Source of the DNA: Ustulina deusta
Lineage: Eukaryota > Ascomycota > Sordariomycetes > Xylariales > Xylariaceae
NCBI GenBank assembly: GCA_023159155.1
Contig: JAJNNX010000067.1
Coordinates: 124,001 to 188,000, forward strand
Reading direction: 5' to 3'
Length of the DNA: 64,000 nt
Position 1 is the first letter of the stretch, and each line of letters starts with the position of its first letter. Positions 61,760 to 64,000 of this stretch are shown here, one piece after another. A program made the position numbers and the translations under genes. Below the pieces are notes generated by a model. The model was not told the origin of the DNA. It searched no databases and saw only the letters and a program-made list of their open reading frames with translations.

Positions 61760-63195
61760 GATCTTTCTAGGCACGATGTTGTCAGATATTATTGTATTGA
61801 ATGAGATGTATGTAATTGATATCTAGATCCCAATACCAGATGGCTCTTGCCTTTGCCCAGCTTCTCGACCGCGAGTGCGGGGTATAGAGAGCTTCGAATA
61901 GCCAAGTGTTCCCGTATTCCATATTGGTGGGCAACACTTCTCGAAGCTTGCAGGATCCGGCATAGAGCCAATTTTCTATCCAACTTACACCTCACAACCA
62001 CAACCAAGGGCCTTGCCAAGCAGTCTGCTCAGCTCAGCCACTGTCGGATCACACTAAACCTAAAATAGTAAACCCTACCCCCCTATATATTCTTGGCTAC
62101 GCCCTACTTCATAAGATGCTCACATGACTATCTAGATGTAGCTATATTTGGATAAGCAGCGGAGACCCTTGGAGCATCTATGGGAGGTATTATTTACCTC
62201 GATTCCAAGTTGCCGTCACCATCCTCCGTGGTTCTTTGCCCTACGTGTAGTGTAGTGGCAGATGAAATCCAGAATCAAGTCCGGACACGATATTTCCTTA
62301 CCCATGTTGCCGAATCCATCACGCTCCTGAGCCGGTTCCATCTGAGAAGGCTTGCTCACCATTGCACACTCTCGTCTATTTCATCACCAGCCAACACCCC
62401 TCGACGCTATTAAGACCAATCAGCATCTTAACAATCACAGGTTGCATCACAGCCACCCTAATTGCCCTTGTGCCCTCATGCGCCGACCGATCGCCTCCAT
62501 ACTTACACTACCGTATTCCAGGAACCCGTGCAGACCAGTAGGCCCATTCTTGGCAATCTAGCCGACTACATATCCTGCTTTTGTATCGGCAGACCAACAG
62601 AAGGTCAGGAAGCTTTTCAATGATCAGACATGAATTGGCACCCATCGATAAGAAACTGAAACTCAGTTCCGAGCAAAACCTGAATTAGAATCTACTTTGT
62701 CGTCGTCTAATTTTGCGCTGTAGGTTGTATTTGTAAACTACCGCTAAGCTCCAAGCTTGAGTTCATCTCTCTAGATGAATACTGCGATGCTCGGATCTAA
62801 TAACCGCATGACATATCCAGTAGCAACGAGGAACTTCATGACATGGTATGGAGAAAAGAAATTGATCTAGAGGAAGTATACTACCTATTATTATCTCCCT
62901 CTCTATACAAGTATATTATATATGTGGCCCAGGCTTATTCGCACTTAGGAAGAACAATCCACCTTGGCTACCCTACCCTTATCGCTATTTGTAACAACGA
63001 TCATTCCTAAAGCTTGAGTCATCTTCATAGCCGACTTGTGGCCGAATAAGATAAGTTATCAGTAGATTGTTTGAGGAGGGTTGATAGTATGACTTCAAAC
63101 TCCATTGCGCCATAGCTTCAACAGGAATGGTTCTACCTCCCGAGGCTTTCCTTCAAGTCGTACCTCAGACAGGTATACTTGCGAACTGATAGGAA
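61760..63195. other. Intergenic, 1.4 kb
   Basis: Promoter side of the membrane-protein gene; no coding sequence recognised. Confidence 0.4.
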
Positions 63196-63880
63196 CTAAA
63201 CCGCAGGGGAAATCCCTGTAGATAAATCCTCTCGTAGGATGTCTGGATGCTTCTTATTTTTCTGTATCACGCGTTCCCCTGCGGCTTTCACGTCATCATA
63301 CGCAGTCCCGCCAGATCCTTCTCCAGTAAGATATACGTGGACCTTATAGCGACCTTTCTGCGCCAGTCCATCGAATAGAGCAGCGCTGAACTGGCCACTA
63401 ATATGGTCCTGGTCTCGCTGTGAAGTCCAATCAGCACTGTTGGTTGTGAACTTGTGAGGGCCCCCACTAAGTACGATGAGTGTCCGGTTAGCTTTGAATT
63501 GTTACATTTGAAGCTGTGGGGACACTAAAAGGGATCAGTACAGAACGTTGACTTGAGCACATCCAATTCTTTTGGCAGATGCGTATAGAAAATACTCGGC
63601 CAACGCCTTCAGAGTCGCTTCGGCGACTCCTAGGTTTGCAGCATCTTCAGGAAGCCTAAACTTCGCAGTATGGCCCCATATGACCCTAACACCATCAACC
63701 TCGCCCTCGTAAATCCCCTCTTTGAGACAAGGAGTGTAAGATATGTTCAAGTAAAATGGGTGGCTTGTACAGAGAACGAAATAGCATAGATATCTAGCAT
63801 TAAGTAGTGTTGGCGAGCTTGAGCAGATGGAATGAAGGGCGGAGAGGAGTGCAACCGCCTGGAAAGCCCATCATCTTTAT
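63196..63880 (-). CDS. Unrecognised protein gene, 5' end not resolved
   Basis: Two coding exons are visible. The last (63491-63196, stop 63196-63198) encodes about 98 residues with no Met near its start (TLIVLSGGPHKFTTNSADWT, AALFDGLAQKGRYKVHVYL, AAGERVIQKNKKHPDILRED). The exon before it (63561 back to about 63876) reads YTPCLKEGIYEGEVDGVRVI and RLPEDAANLGVAEATLKALA. A gtgctc-caaag intron (63492-63560) joins them in phase. No in-frame ATG lies in the first visible exon, so an upstream exon, perhaps near 63900 or beyond the window, is needed. A hydrophobic stretch near its start may be a leader. No family recognised. Confidence 0.4.
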
Positions 63881-64000
63881 AGATCACTCAGGCGGCTACA
63901 GTGAAGCACCCGAAGCCGCTCTACCGAGATTCTTAATCTGTACTTTTCCCCCTTTCTTTCTTAATAACGTGGTCGCCGTGAGTAATCACCACGCAATGAA

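Overview
The window comes from a filamentous ascomycete (Pezizomycotina). Coding regions are broken by short GT-AG introns of about 50-150 nt. Fungus-specific families are present: HET domain, AflR-type Zn2Cys6 regulator, Ytp1, AidB-like acyl-CoA dehydrogenase and S28 peptidase. One 6.5 kb block is extremely AT-rich, as expected after repeat-induced point mutation (RIP). I cannot name the species. Exon structures below were worked out by hand from splice motifs and reading frame; wherever I give a protein length, the exon lengths sum to whole codons.

Left part (1-20 kb) looks like one flank of a secondary-metabolite gene cluster: a cytochrome P450 (1171-3168), a short-chain dehydrogenase (4460-5474), a berberine-bridge-type FAD oxidase (12737-14375), a 14-TMS MFS exporter (15208-17292), and two AflR-domain genes that converge on each other. 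One of these carries the Zn2Cys6 DNA-binding domain (18637-20075); the other appears to lack it (17790-18500). No PKS, NRPS or terpene synthase lies inside the window, so any backbone gene would have to be outside it, most simply to the left. The cluster is split by a RIP-degraded Tad1-like LINE (about 5940-12455) in plus orientation. Relics of gag zinc knuckle, endonuclease, reverse transcriptase and RNase H occur in order, with a short-repeat 3' tail and a matching 12-bp direct repeat at each edge that is a good candidate target-site duplication.

20.3-25.4 kb is a gene graveyard: broken copies of an RNase H1-like gene, an MFS transporter and a PLP-synthase/rhodanese fusion, each with stops, frameshifts or deletions. 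Next comes a HET-domain gene (25438-27381) that is complete except for one TGG-to-TAG-type stop at codon 129, then a small secreted protein (28354-29280) and a Ytp1-like membrane protein (30907-32568).

33-41 kb is gene-poor, holding a small kinase-like gene (36088-37316). 40.3-47 kb is ordinary, well-conserved coding: a membrane-anchored M24B proline peptidase, a secreted S28 serine peptidase in the same direction, and an AidB-like acyl-CoA dehydrogenase facing them. A disordered conserved protein follows (49006-50638), then a decayed single-pass membrane gene (about 51992-52610), an ankyrin protein gene with a STAND-type N-terminus and several TAG stops (54956-57841), an 803-residue multipass membrane protein (58775-61759), and part of an unrecognised gene at the right edge.

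Taken together: a metabolite cluster flank interrupted by a silenced LINE, next to an accessory zone of nonself-recognition-type genes, several of which carry C-to-T/G-to-A-type nonsense codons, and then housekeeping genes.
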